A stretch of 64,000 nt of DNA from Holacanthus passer. Lineage: Eukaryota; Chordata; Actinopteri; Pomacanthidae. The notes below the pieces were generated by a model. That model searched no databases. It was not told the origin of the DNA and saw only the letters and a list, made by a program, of their open reading frames with translations. Each line of letters begins with the position of its first letter. Position 1 is the stretch's first letter. Location: contig JAFREQ010000038.1 of assembly GCA_025331565.1 (NCBI GenBank), positions 434,001 through 498,000 on the forward strand. The letters run 5' to 3'. Positions 14,901 to 24,117 of this stretch are shown here, one piece after another. The translations under genes and the position numbers were made by a program.

Positions 14901-15463
14901 AAAAGGGTCATCCTGTTGTGTCTTAAGAGCACAAAAACAGGCACTGTAAACTTTTGGAAAATGCTTAAATCAAGCTGACCAGTTTATACTGTTTCTAAAT
15001 TGTATTTGTTCCACTGTTGGATTTAAATTTAGGTTAATGTGAACATAAAGGAATGAAAACCAAAAACAGAAAAAAATAAGAATCCAAAACACACATGGAT
15101 AAATCTCAGCAGATACCAGACAAATAAAGTGGTACTGAAGGTACTGAAAACAATCATGTGCTTGAATATAAAAGCATGATGCTAAAAAGGATATAGAATA
15201 CAATTATAAAAAATATAAACGATAGACACGTAAGTGTAAAAAAAAAAGGCATTATTCAAAACAGACAGCAACAAAGTGGAGCTTCCCTTTTTGGGCTTTT
15301 CAATATGAATAAATCAGGGCTCATATTCTAAATTAACAGAATCAAATAGAGTACAGGAGAATTTCTATAGACTGTTCTCATTTGGTTTGACTTCATTTGA
15401 GGTTCCACTGTGAATTCATCTTGAAAAAAAAATGCTTCCTGTGGGGTGCAATGTGTGTGTGTA

Positions 15464-15498
<35 letters not shown>

Positions 15499-15750
15499 CA
15501 GAGCAAGTACTACTTCTTTAAATCTTTTTGTCTTACTGAGCAGGCAGCTTGATGTTTTTTATGTCTTGTAGTAGATACCTTTACAAGTCTGATCTATAGA
15601 GTAGAAAACTTCATTTTAAAAATAAGAATCCAAAACACACACTTGGATAAAGCCAACTCCATGAAGTCATAGTGAGTCAGAAAGAAAAGTCTCACCTGAA
15701 GCTGCGAGTCCAGACAGGACGCAGAGGACAGACAGCGCGTTGACGCACAT
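1..15750 (-). CDS. mpzl2: mpzl2 gene, coding span (3' end cut by window)
   Basis: Myelin protein zero-like 2 is a type I membrane adhesion protein with one V-type Ig domain. Coding exons on the minus strand are 15696-15750 (signal peptide), 1242-1411 and 651-861 (Ig domain), and 50-1 (start of the transmembrane segment, cut by the window edge). All donors are GT and all acceptors AG, with phases 1, 0 and 1. Family marks visible in translation are EAVNGTD followed by LKCTF, WSFRPL, the second Ig cysteine in NGTYMCQVKNPPDV, and GEIRL; these match MPZL2 better than MPZL1 or MPZL3. The stalk then reads FSELLLLVLAIG, close to the human FSEIHFLALAIG. The gene runs divergently from cd3e, as in human 11q23. 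The cytoplasmic tail lies outside the window. MPZL2 assignment is firm; which teleost copy it is cannot be said. Confidence 0.9.
651..861 (-). CDS. mpzl2: mpzl2 coding exon 3 (second half of Ig domain)
   Basis: The acceptor is TTTTAG|GTG and the donor ACAG|GTATGC; the length is 211 bp, phase 0 to phase 1. It starts VFHYQQKPYPP and contains the second Ig cysteine in YMCQVKNPPDV and the closing strand GEIRLRVV. Confidence 0.93.
1031..1068. repeat. CA microsatellite
   Basis: An interrupted (CA)n tract in mpzl2 intron 2, on one side of the duplicated exon fragment. Confidence 0.95.
1107..1167 (-). pseudogene. Diverged partial copy of mpzl2 exon 2 with intact splice donor
   Basis: About 130 bp downstream of exon 2 on the coding strand, the sequence repeats the 3' end of that exon. 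The translation SGSIHPLSQPREES can be laid over SWSFRPLKPGREES, and GAGTCG|GTGAGT is kept exactly. The copy sits between two CA microsatellites, which suggests slippage or unequal exchange. The core tryptophan is lost and no good acceptor was found in front of it. Confidence 0.6.
1198..1232. repeat. (AC)17 microsatellite beside mpzl2 exon 2
   Basis: An almost perfect AC tract that begins 9 bp inside the intron from the mpzl2 exon 2 donor. Confidence 0.95.
1242..1411 (-). CDS. mpzl2: mpzl2 coding exon 2 (first half of Ig domain)
   Basis: It enters in phase 1 after a TTGCAG acceptor and leaves in phase 0 at TCG|GTGAGT. It encodes the mature N-terminus, the NGT glycosylation site, the first Ig cysteine (LKCTF) and the core tryptophan (SWSF). 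The donor lies about 8 bp from a (TG)n tract on the coding strand. Confidence 0.92.
2075..2104. repeat. CA microsatellite
   Basis: A short interrupted CA tract in mpzl2 intron 1. Confidence 0.9.
3691..3743. repeat. TG microsatellite
   Basis: An interrupted (GT)n tract of about 53 bp in mpzl2 intron 1. Confidence 0.95.
5885..5913. repeat. TG microsatellite
   Basis: A perfect (TG)n tract of about 29 bp in mpzl2 intron 1. Confidence 0.95.
8470..8880 (+). mobile_element. Tc1/mariner-like transposon relic
   Basis: At about 8633-8686 one frame reads DPDLNPIQLLWKDLEH and then a stop. This is the DLNPIE-LW signature near the third acidic residue of Tc1-type transposases. The sequence after it (CCAACATCAGTGGCGACTTC, then AGGCATCCACATACTTGTGG) resembles the 3' end of a Tc1-like family common in fish. 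No long frame survives, so this is a dead fragment; its left limit is uncertain. Confidence 0.65.
8907..9330. mobile_element. Non-autonomous DNA transposon with TIRs, copy A
   Basis: It starts with CTGATTCCAAAAAAGTTGGG and ends with a decayed inverse of that motif (ACACAACATCCCAACC). The middle holds a GGATCAGTCCACAA motif and a (TA)-rich stretch. Copy B at 46037-46387 shares the ends and has the inner block in the opposite orientation. It shows no coding capacity; the superfamily is not assigned. Confidence 0.6.
10969..11089. repeat. Palindrome with 27 bp perfect arms (head-to-head repeat dimer)
   Basis: The arm 10969-10995 (TAAGAGTTGAATCAAAGGCA then GCTGGAC) is the exact reverse complement of 11063-11089. 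An inner 9 bp pair, ATCCGAGAA and TTCTCGGAT, lies between them. Each half reads as the same short unit, so this is probably two oppositely oriented copies of one dispersed repeat. The motif GGATAAGAGGTGAAACGTCC resembles a sequence widespread in fish genomes. Confidence 0.8.
12956..12973. repeat. Poly-T tract
   Basis: A T homopolymer in mpzl2 intron 1. Confidence 0.9.
15073..15103 (+). repeat. Left flanking direct repeat of duplication copy 1
   Basis: It contains AATAAGAATCCAAAACACAC followed by TGGATAAA. The same string with a 2 bp insertion recurs at 15619-15651, so it resembles a long target-site duplication. Confidence 0.75.
15137..15622 (+). repeat. Direct duplication copy 1 (matches the cd3e upstream region)
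   Basis: It matches 17467-18008 almost base for base outside the TG/GA tract, in the same orientation, offset about 2.33 kb. Matching runs begin at GAAGGTACTGAAAACAATC and end at AACTTCATTTTAAAAA. A direct repeat of about 30 bp flanks it (15073-15103 and 15619-15651), as expected if this copy is the inserted one. It lies 73 bp inside mpzl2 intron 1 from the exon 1 donor. Any plus-strand promoter activity would run antisense through mpzl2 exon 1. Confidence 0.9.
15452..15500. repeat. TG/GA compound microsatellite
   Basis: (TG)n followed by (GA)n inside duplication copy 1. It is shorter than the matching tract at 17782-17890. Confidence 0.95.
15619..15651 (+). repeat. Right flanking direct repeat of duplication copy 1
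   Basis: Partner of 15073-15103, carrying CT before TGGATAAA. Sequence past it is not shared with the 17.5-18.0 kb copy, so it marks the breakpoint. Confidence 0.75.
15696..15750 (-). CDS. mpzl2: mpzl2 coding exon 1 (signal peptide)
   Basis: The start ATG is at 15750-15748 and the exon ends in phase 1 at a GTGAGA donor. It encodes MCVNALSVLCVLSGLAAS, a hydrophobic leader of the expected size for this family. The match is by position and character rather than by conserved residues. Confidence 0.75.
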
Positions 15751-16160
15751 TGGATGGACGACAGGCTGTCCGAGGACCGGGACACCGGGACACCAGCAGG
15801 ACTCACACACACACACACAGATCACAGCAAACCCCACAGCTCCGTGGATCTCTCTCTCTCTCTCTACTGGGACCGACACATGAAGTTAAGGCTCCTCCAC
15901 CTTGTCCCTCTTCAAGACGAGTCCCAACTCGCTGCTGCCCTCCTCACGCATTTCATCTCAGCGCCCTCCCACCGCAGTTTCGGGCGGAGTAAGCGAGTCT
16001 CTCCTCTCTGCCTTCTTATCTCTCTCGCACATGTTCTCATCTCATGGTCACCCGACCTGTTCTGCCGCCGCCGCTGATGCCGCTGCTGCGTCAGACGCTG
16101 ATGCGGTGCCACAGCTGTTGCGCAAACGCACGTCCAGGACAGTGTTGTGCACAACTTCTG
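15751..16160 (-). promoter_or_regulatory. Putative mpzl2 5' UTR and CpG-rich promoter
   Basis: Directly upstream of the mpzl2 start codon the sequence is richer in G+C and CpG than its surroundings (for example CCGCCGCCGCTG near 16060), which suits a housekeeping-type promoter. No TATA box was evident. The transcription start cannot be placed. Confidence 0.45.
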
Positions 16161-17466
16161 GTCTGTAACCTGATGTGCGATGATTTTACCATGAGACCCA
16201 GTGCATCAGATTTTAGTCTTTTTTTTTTTTACTTTAATTATTAACTTAAATTCATCACAGAGGCTAAATGGTGAAAGGGTAATTGCACTTCACCAAGAAA
16301 GAAAAAAATGTGCAACCACACAATAATAATAATAACCCACATTAACATCTTCTTACACGTAAAAATCTTTTCTGTCCTCACTGTTCAAACAAACCTGGAT
16401 GTGAATCTGACCTGTTCTCTCTCTAACATTTTCTTGTGGTTGCTTACTGGTTTGAACCACTTGGGGGCAGAGCTGCACTTTGATGTGCATCACCTCTGTA
16501 GTTCTAGTCTGAAGCTAGAGATCAAAAAGCCTGGTGTTCAGTTCTCAGCTTCTGTGCAGCCTTTATTAACATTTTATAGACACATATTAATCATGCAACA
16601 GGAAAACAAAGATCTGCTACGTCAGAATGCATTTTTATATTCTTTAAAGCTCAGTTTTTGATCCATGCATCACCTACTGTACACAACAGACATATGAGGA
16701 AATGCATATAAAACCCAAACACTGCAAAAGACAGCCATGAGAATTCTTATCAAATCAGATCATATAGTCATAAAATTTCATTGGTTACACAGAATTTATA
16801 AAGCACCTTTACTGCCATCAAATTTTCACAATGTTTTCAAAGAGAGAGAAAGAGCAGGTAATTAGTAAATGAATGAGCATGAATATTCATATTTATTCCT
16901 GAAAAATGATGTATTCACTCTTAAACTGCTTTCTCGTAGCTGTTGTAATTGTATATAACCTTTATTTTTATGTTATCGTATTATTAATTCTACTTGACAA
17001 ACTAAGTTCATGAAATTTGAAAGATGTGGTCGCTGAATGCATTTTGTGTCACAGCAATGAAACGCGCTCTACAGTTTACTCCACAATTCTGCTGTGCTGA
17101 CAGCGTGTTAAAAACTGAACTTGTTAAAGAGACATGAGTTGGCAAATGTAAAAAAAAACCCTGTATTTTATTTTATTTTTGCATAAACCAAAATTCCATT
17201 ACAATAAAAGGACGCCTCCTTATTGCATGAATTGCACTTACCATACCATAAATATGAAAGGCTGCAAAATGCTTCAGTGGCCTTTATTTTGCTTGACTAC
17301 AGTAGATTTAACAATGCAGTAATATGTGTTCTGTTGTGCTGACTGAATGAAGAGTTTTGAAAAAGTGAACTATATATGCATAGAGACATGCGAGTTAGCG
17401 TTTGTAAAAAAAAAAAAAAAAAGACCCCCTTGAAAACCATAAACTATGAGCACATATAGAATAATG
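16161..17466. other. mpzl2-cd3e intergenic stretch, no gene seen
   Basis: AT-rich DNA without coding signal between the divergent mpzl2 and cd3e. About 16.95-17.16 and 17.19-17.41 kb look like a diverged tandem pair: both have a CTG-TTGTGCTGAC-like motif, a GAGACATG motif and then an A-run. Confidence 0.5.
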
Positions 17467-17791
17467 GAAGGTACTGAAAACAATCATGTGCTTGAATATA
17501 AAAGCATGACGCTAAAAAGGATATAGAATACAATTATAAAAAATATAAACGATAGACACGTAAGTGTAAAAAAAAAAGGCATTATTCAAAACAGACAGCA
17601 ACAAAATGGAGCTTCTCTTTTTGGGCTTTTCAATATGAATAAATCAGGGCTCATATTCTAAATTAACAGAATCAAATAGAGTACAGGAGAATTTCTATAG
17701 ACTGTTCTCATTTGGTTTGACTTCATTTGAGGTTCAACTGTGAATTCATCTTGAAAAAAAAATGCTTCCTGTGGGGTGCAATGTGTGTGTA

Positions 17792-17834
<43 letters not shown>

Positions 17835-18008
17835 GAGAGACAGAGAGAGAGAGAGAGGGACAGAGAGAGACAGCGAGAGAGAGAGAGAGCAAGTACTACT
17901 TCTTTAAATCTTTTTGTCTTACTGAGCAGGCAGCTTGATGTTTTTTATGTCTTGTAGTGGATACGTTTACAAGTCTGATCTATAGAGTAGAAAACTTCAT
18001 TTTAAAAA
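17467..18008 (+). promoter_or_regulatory. cd3e: cd3e proximal upstream region (duplication copy 2)
   Basis: This 0.54 kb ends 20 bp before the cd3e start codon, so it should hold the core promoter and most of the 5' UTR unless an upstream non-coding exon exists. CTTCCTGTGGGG at 17765-17776 reads on the other strand as an ETS core (AGGAAG) abutting a RUNX-like CCACA. ETS and RUNX factors are known regulators of T-cell genes; their use here is inference. A long TG/GA tract lies at 17782-17890. A second copy lies at 15137-15622. Confidence 0.5.
17782..17890. repeat. TG/GA compound microsatellite in cd3e upstream region
   Basis: (TG)n followed by about 80 bp of GA-rich repeat with CA interruptions, much expanded compared with copy 1. 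Confidence 0.95.
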
Positions 18009-18028
18009 AGTAGATTTTTTTTTAGAAA

Positions 18029-18101
18029 ATGACCAACATGGGCCTTCAGACTGCACTCGCCATCCTCCTCCTGTTCACAGTCACCGTGAAGGCTGCTGAC
18101 G
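18029..18101 (+). CDS. cd3e: cd3e coding exon 1 (signal peptide)
   Basis: It encodes MTNMGLQTALAILLLFTVTV and KAAD. A second in-frame ATG lies three codons in. It ends in phase 1 at G|GTAAAA. Confidence 0.85.
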
Positions 18102-20141
18102 GTAAAAACTGCATTGTATTTCATTTTTAAGATAAGATAAACCTTTATTCGTCCCACGGTGGGGAAATTTGCAAAATTTTACTTCATATTTTGAATTCAT
18201 AAAGCTTCAATATACAGGTCTTTATCTACACATATATTTAACACATATTTTGACCAAAAAAACGATATTTCACATCAAAGAAACATCTCCAGTTTCCTGT
18301 ATTTAATTTTTGTGCCTGTTGAAAAGTGTTGAATTATTCTGTATACTTCACCCCACTGTGCACTGTGCTTCTTTCATTCTGATGTTTTGATCCACTGGCT
18401 GTATTTTTGTATTCACTGTGGGCTTTTGTTGTAAACAATTCAATCTGTGTATATAGGACATTAGCATGATGTAATGCCGTGTAACACAAAAGAAAAATGA
18501 TCAGACTTATATGTACATAAGATGAGTTAAGTCTTAGAAACCCACTTCAGCTGTCTGATCATCCTCCTCTCTGACTGAAAAGTAATGGGGAAGAAGGGTC
18601 TTCATGAAACAGCATACCAAAGCAAGTACATTGAAGTAACTTCATATCTATTCATGTGTTTAAAGGAGACGTAACATTCTGGAGGGAAAAGGTCACAATG
18701 ACATGTCCAGGTAATGGGACCTGGTACGACAAACACAAAAATGAGATTAGTGGGGGATTGACTTATGAAATGACGTATGAAAATAGCAAGAAAGGCCGTT
18801 ACCACTGTGTCCATGAAGGCGGCACATATTATTTCTACGTGCAAGGAAAGGGTGAGTAGAAACATTACAATTTCTCATGACGTGCCATCTGTGTAACTTG
18901 TCCTAACTGAAGTCGTTCCACTGCTGTTCTTCGATCTCCAGCGTGTGAGAACTGTTTCGAGCTGGATGCAGCTTTGTTTGGGCTGGTCATCATTTTGGAC
19001 ATGTTCCTGACGGCATTTATCATGATAGTTATCTACAGGTGCACCAAGAACAAAAGCTCAGCTGGACTTCAGTACAATTCCAAAGGTAAGAAACCACTCA
19101 ATCAGATCACAAAAACCAATTTCATCAATTTACATGTCTGTCAAAAATACTAATGTCCCTTGAACTGAAGCACTTATCAAGCATCTTTTACTGTTGATAC
19201 ATGCTGTTCTTTCCAACCAATCTGCAGTTGAGAAATAGGATTGTATGTCCACTCATGCAGCTCTTGCAAATCCTATTTCACTTAAGTATCCAAAGTGTTA
19301 AACTGGATGTGGACTCATTGTATGGATTAGATTTTTGATGTAATGCATAGTTTGTCTGCGTGCATGCACAATCAGCCACAAAGCATAATTTTAAGTAAGG
19401 CCTGAATCTGGCAGCACAAGTGGTTGGTCACACTTATTTCTGTCATTATCTCCTAGCACCTGCTCGTTCAGGGGGCCGGGCTCCACCTGTCCCATCTCCT
19501 GACTATGAGGTATGTATCGTATATAAAAATGCTACTTTGCAACCAGACTGTACTCCATGTTCAGATGCATTTGTAGATCGAACTAGTAAGTAGATCAAGT
19601 GTCCTTGCAAAATAATCATAAAAAGATAGAATTAGAGCTGAGATGAGAGAGGATACTTTATTCATTTACAATATAGAATGAAAGCAGAGGAACAGCTGGC
19701 TGTCCAAAGGTTAAAAACAATTCTGCCTACCTGCACCAGTAAACCTCACTAATTAACTCATCATACATCATTTTTTTAATCCATTCAACAACCAAAGTGT
19801 AAAAAGAACGGGCTGGGCACGATGACTTCCTGTAGTCATCGTGCCCAGCCACGAAGTGTTCACCACATAACCCATCGGAAAATCTTGTCATCTAACAAAA
19901 AGCAAATTTCCCAAAATGTCAAACTGTTCCTTTAAATAAAACAAAACAATATAGATATAGATATATGACTGACTTACAGTTGTTACTGTGTTTTGCGATC
20001 TAACTAAAGACAAAAACTATACATGCATTTTAGGAGTTATATGACCCTGTGATCGACCTAACACTCTCCATGTTTTGGCAGCAACTGAACCCTCACACTC
20101 GCTCCCAGGATCCTTACGCCATGGTGAACAGGACAAGATAG
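18029..20141 (+). CDS. cd3e: cd3e gene, T-cell receptor CD3 epsilon, coding span
   Basis: CD3 epsilon pairs with CD3 gamma/delta in the TCR complex at the T-cell surface and signals through its ITAM. Coding exons are 18029-18101, 18666-18851, 18942-19085, 19457-19509 and 20082-20141, giving 171 residues in one frame (516 bp). Order: leader 1-23; short Ig domain with cysteines in MTCPGNGTW and YHCVHEG; stalk CENC, the CxxC of the CD3 family; membrane helix with the key acid in VIILDMFLTAF; the proline-rich RAPPVPSPDYE, like the human Nck-binding site; and ITAM YEQL, nine residues, YAMV. It is divergent from mpzl2 and convergent with CD3 gamma/delta, as CD3E is with CD3D in human. The identity is firm. 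Confidence 0.95.
18129..18185 (+). repeat. Interspersed repeat tail in cd3e intron 1
   Basis: The string ACCTTTATTCGTCCCACGGT GGGGAAATTTGC resembles the conserved 3' tail of a retroposon family common in fish. The family is not assigned. Confidence 0.4.
18666..18851 (+). CDS. cd3e: cd3e coding exon 2 (Ig domain)
   Basis: 186 bp, phase 1 to 1, acceptor TTTAAAG, donor G|GTGAGT. It holds the whole compact Ig fold, with cysteines in MTCPG and YHCVH and an NGT glycosylation site. Confidence 0.93.
18942..19085 (+). CDS. cd3e: cd3e coding exon 3 (CxxC stalk and membrane helix)
   Basis: 144 bp, phase 1 to 1, the same length as the matching exon of the neighbouring CD3 gamma/delta gene. It encodes CENCFELD and the helix with Asp in IILDMF. 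Confidence 0.95.
19457..19509 (+). CDS. cd3e: cd3e coding exon 4 (proline-rich motif, first ITAM tyrosine)
   Basis: 53 bp between TCCTAG and GTATGT, phase 1 to 0. It encodes PARSGGRAPPVPSPDYE. Confidence 0.93.
19735..19938. repeat. Foldback repeat copy in cd3e intron 4 with 17 bp perfect hairpin
   Basis: The stem GGCTGGGCACGATGACT (19811-19827) pairs exactly with 19834-19850 around a 6 nt loop. The flanks (CTCACTAATTAACTCATC; CCCAAAATGTCAAACTGTTC) match a palindromic dispersed family whose other pieces occur at 29.0, 31.2, 31.8 and 32.8 kb. Confidence 0.7.
20082..20141 (+). CDS. cd3e: cd3e coding exon 5 (ITAM, C-terminus)
   Basis: The acceptor is TTTTGGCAG. It reads QLNPHTRSQDPYAMVNRTR and stops at TAG. 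An alternative AG at 20032-20033 would add unrelated residues between the ITAM halves, so it was not used. Confidence 0.9.
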   Translation, partial: QLNPHTRSQDPYAMVNRTR

Positions 20142-21495
20142 AGACAGGTCACCTGACTGCGGCAGGTTATTGGTTTAAATGCTGCACGGACGAAGGCAAA
20201 TGTTCACAAAAGACATTCATGGACAGCAATCATGCTCCCAGTTGCATGCAAGCACTTGCTTCAGCTCCTTTGTATTTAAAGTATTGTTTAATCCAAATGC
20301 AAAAAAAAACAAAGCCACATTTGCTCACATACCCCTGGTATTATTGTCACAATAATCCTGCAGCTCTACCAGCTATCATGGCCTCACAGTTGTCCGCTGA
20401 TCAGAGTCAGTTGTAATAGCGTGACACCAACTATTGTAATTGAGAGTGCATAGAAACTAGTAAGCAAAAAGTCAACAAAAAGCTGAAAGTAATATATAAA
20501 TGGCCAAATTGTCCAGTTTCTTCTGGAAGTATTAATACGAAATTGACTGACTACTGCAAAAAAGAAAAGTGTTTTCTATGCAATGTTATACTGTTGAACA
20601 ATTTCATATTTCATGTGCGTTGTATTTGTGTGGAGGCAGAAATGTCAAAATCAAAAGTTTCTGCATGGCTAGATATCATTAGAGGTAAGTGAGAAAATAT
20701 GCTTTGTTTTGTTCTTTAAATATACGCTCAGTGGCCACTTTATTAGGAACGCCTTTACCATCCAACGCAATTCAATACAGCTGTTCTTTCTGTCTACGTT
20801 TATGATGTCTGTTCTGTTCAGTTTGTTTGATACTGTCATGCTGGTGTTGAGTAATTGCTGTGTTTTAGCACTGCATAGTTAGTGGTGGTGTTGTACTGTG
20901 TATGAAGAGGTGTTTTTCCTTCCTATTTACACACATAAGTGGAGCAGAGTATTAGAAACACCTCAGTATGATGTAGCCCAGTGCAACACCACTTTTAACA
21001 ATGACCTCAGTCATAAACATACAAATGAATTCACACATTTTCAACCAAAATAAGCTTCATAAAGGTAGAATTGTAGAAAAATTGTATTGCACCGCATTAG
21101 ACTTTAGAGGTGTACCTAATAAAGAGGTAACTAAGAGTATGTACATGTATATATGCTATGAGTGTACCATGATTGTACTGTACCTTTAATATAAAAAGTT
21201 GGAGAGCATTGTCTGTTAAATAAGTATAAAACGAATAAAAATCAAAACTTGTGTTGCCGTTTGAAATACCAATATACCTGTTTACTGTACATACTGTATG
21301 TTTATGTCACTCTAAGTTCTGACTTATCTCATTGTAAAAGTGCAGCTGATGAAAAATGTTACAAACTTATTCTGCTCGTCAACTTGCTCACTGTTCTTCG
21401 TTTTTTGCTTTTTCATTCTGACCTACTCTGTTAATCTTGTTACTGTAATGAGGGCAACATGTGTCACTAATAAATGAACCACAGTCAGCGCTGTT
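20142..21495 (+). other. cd3e: Likely cd3e 3' UTR
   Basis: AATAAA signals lie at 21234-21239 and 21469-21474; the second is followed by a GCTG-poly(T) stretch fitting a cleavage region. No earlier AATAAA was noticed. A TIR element sits inside (20724-21138). The end point is inferred. Confidence 0.5.
20724..21138. mobile_element. MITE-like element with about 25 bp TIRs
   Basis: The left end CTCAGTGGCCACTTTATTAGG is mirrored at the right end by CCTAATAAAGAGGTAACTAAGAG. The inside has a GTATTAGAAACACCTCAGTATGATG-like motif that recurs near 62730. It has no coding capacity. Confidence 0.65.
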
Positions 21496-22570
21496 TTTTT
21501 TTTTTTCTTCGCTCATGGTCGGAAACAATACCGAGATGCTGAGATGAGATGTAACTGCAGGTGATTCATGAGGTGATTAAAAGCCACAACGCATATCTGT
21601 AGCAGAGTTTCATCTATATATCTTCATCACCTGAGTCGCTCTTGTGTGATTGGCCTGTCTTTGGAAACAACTGACTTTTCTCAGTGCATATTAAATGTAT
21701 TTTATAGACACCGTATGCATAATGGAAATGTTGTGTTTTCATGCAACTGTTTTTCCCAGCAATGACTTAGCACAGCTGTAGTGATGGCAATGAAAGCGGA
21801 AAACATGGCGCCACGTAATATCACTTCTTCATGATGACTTCTAATAATCAATCAGTCTTATACACAACAGACTGAGGTTTTAGTGCTTAGTGGAAACAAT
21901 CCCACACAGAAAAACAAAGAGGTAGAGGTGGAGGGGGGGTTGTATACAATGTGCTCCTGTATCTGTCTTAAGTCAAACCCTTCCCACACACAGACCTACA
22001 TCTGCTCGACGAGTCTACCATATGTGGTTGTGTGAGCGAGCATCCGTGCACGAACGTTGTGCGAGAACCTACATGTAAGCTTGTGCGTGAGTGCATGAAA
22101 GTGTGTGCACACGCACTGAGTCGGATGCGTGCGTTTGTGTGTGTGGGTTGATCAGGGTTGTGCTTCTGAGCCGAGCTGTCTAAGCTTCGTTGTTTGATCT
22201 CTCTCCTCTTCCTCAGGTAGAACACTGCAGTTTGTAGCTTTGTCACCAACAGCGTCAAGAAGAAGGCGAAAGACTCTGAGAAGTGATCAAAGAACTTAAG
22301 CCATCGCATCTTCTGACAGGAGGAGGCTTTCTCTAAAGTCAGCAAGAGCTTCTCTCCTCCTCTTCTCCATTTCCTCTTGCTCTTCTTTGTTACTATTTTA
22401 ACCTTTCTGTCATTTTTGACTTTCTCTTCGCTCTTCTCTTTACCCTTGTTGTGTAATTCTTTCTATCATCGCACAGTGTCTATTCATATCTTTGGTGCAA
22501 CAGACTTAAATAGACCTCTGAAAGACTCTCACCCTTATGACATGGCAAAGAAATACAGCAGCAGTAAGGA
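21496..22570. other. cd3e to CD3 gamma/delta intergenic stretch, no gene seen
   Basis: Open frames here are short and show no family marks. The base content is mixed with no strong repeat. Confidence 0.5.
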
Positions 22571-24067
22571 GCAAGGAGGAAGCATTCAGATTTTTTACTT
22601 AAGTAAAAGTACTAATACAACAATGTGAAAATACTCTATTACAAGTAAAAGAAACACCTAAATAAAAGTAAAAAATGTGCTTCCCTGTGATTTTTGTCCT
22701 TGTTGCTTTGGCGACACCTGTGGCTACTGGTGGTAAGAGCAAGTGTGGTTTAGTACTACAGGTGACATAAAGGTTAGGTAAGTCATTCTGGACAAAGATT
22801 TACACCCCTCAGCAACAACAACATATCTCTGCGAACAAGAAAGTAATCTGAATATCAGTGTGTGAGTAATTTAACATTACCAGACACACAAATCACATCA
22901 TGTTGGCGAAACAGAACCACTAATGCTGCCCACCTATCAAGCAGAAACCTCCAACCTCCCCATCTGTCGTCATGCCTTTCAACTCTCAGAGGTCTCCCCA
23001 CTGTTGGAAAGCTTCACCCATGTTAACACACCCCTCTCGCTCTCCCCCATCTCCCCCTCACCTTCCCCCTGTCGCTACTTGGCTAGAATACAGATGTGTG
23101 TCTCGGCCCAAGCCACTTTGTTTGTCCATGAGGAGACAAGTGTTTAACAAAATGTTTTTTGGACCCCTCCTTTAATGCAGTTCTCATATGGTGAGTGCCC
23201 AGTAAACATTGAGGCCGATATCAATCAGACAAAATTACGAATAGTAATGCTGGATCGCATGCATGCCAGAACCCAGCGCAAGGATGAGAACTACTGAAAG
23301 AGAAACGAGAGCTGGCTAGTGCTGGAAAAGTAGCGATCATAAATGATGTCAAAAACTGCTTGATGTGTGATTGATTTCATGAAAATCTTCAGTATTATAA
23401 CTTTAAAAGTATCAAAGTTAAAAGTGTTCATTATGCAGAAAATGTATAGTATAGTCATTACATGATTAGATTAATACTGATGTATTAGTGTGAAAGCAAC
23501 ATTTTTCTGTTGTAGGTGCTTCTAGTTTGAACTACTTACTGTGATATAACGTTTGTTAGTTGAGTCCAGAGATTGAGGTGATGAGATGATTACTGTGGTG
23601 GAAAAGAAGAAAAAACATTTTGCAAAACAAATCTGTTTTTTTAATTTTCTTTTTCAGACTTTTCTGTAATGTTTGTTTATTTGTGAAATTTTGGAAAATC
23701 ATGTACCAATAAATCATCTGAGTGGTTTTAGAGGGGAAATGTCTCTTTTGTGGAGCTGCACACAAATCTCGAGACATCTGAATCCCCAGGTATACATTGC
23801 TTTTTTATAAGGGGTCACAAACCAAACATTGTGGGAGCTGTACTTTAATTACAAACTGTGCATTATATTCTGTAAGACTATCATATGTTTTAAAAAAATA
23901 TTAAACTGAAAAGTAACTAGTAATCATAGTGGTCAAAAAATGTCAAGTATTAAAAAGCATATTTTCCTCTGAAATGTATTAAAGTAGAAGTATAAAGTAG
24001 CAAGAACAAGTACCTCAAAATTGTGCCTAAGTACAGTAAATGTACTTAGTTACTTTTCATCACTGGC
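22571..24067. mobile_element. Probable non-autonomous DNA transposon, about 1.5 kb
   Basis: The left end has TTTTACTTAAGTAAAAGTAC and the right end TAAATGTACTTAGTTACTTTTC, followed by CATCACTGG. Both match the termini of a short unit at 26769-26915 (ACTGGTGGAATATAACTAAG ... GAATGCTTCCTCCACTA). The inside is AT-rich and non-coding. The limits are approximate. Confidence 0.5.
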
Positions 24068-24111
24068 AATAACTGACAACATGACAAGACAGTAGTTTTC
24101 ATTCCTCACGT

Positions 24112-24117
24112 TTTAAT
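24112..24117 (-). terminator. Candidate polyadenylation signal for CD3 gamma/delta
   Basis: ATTAAA on the minus strand about 355 bp past the stop codon, the best signal noticed between the stop and the transposon end at 24067. Confidence 0.3.

Larger units (their letters stand above)
1412..15695 (-). other. mpzl2 intron 1 (14.3 kb), repeat-rich, no coding signal found
   Basis: This intron makes up most of the left quarter of the window. Open frames here are short and unlike any family I know. Recognisable contents are CA/TG microsatellites (2.1, 3.7, 5.9 and 15.45 kb), a Tc1-like relic (8.4-8.9 kb), a TIR element (8.9-9.3 kb), a 121 bp palindrome (10969-11089), a poly-T run near 12956, and a duplicated copy of the sequence upstream of cd3e (15137-15622). 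The remainder looks like ordinary AT-rich intron. Confidence 0.75.

Noticed and set aside
20034..20081. Alternative upstream acceptor for the last cd3e exon
   Set aside because: It would insert ELYDPVIDLTLSMFWQ into the ITAM, breaking the YEQL half that the downstream acceptor makes intact.
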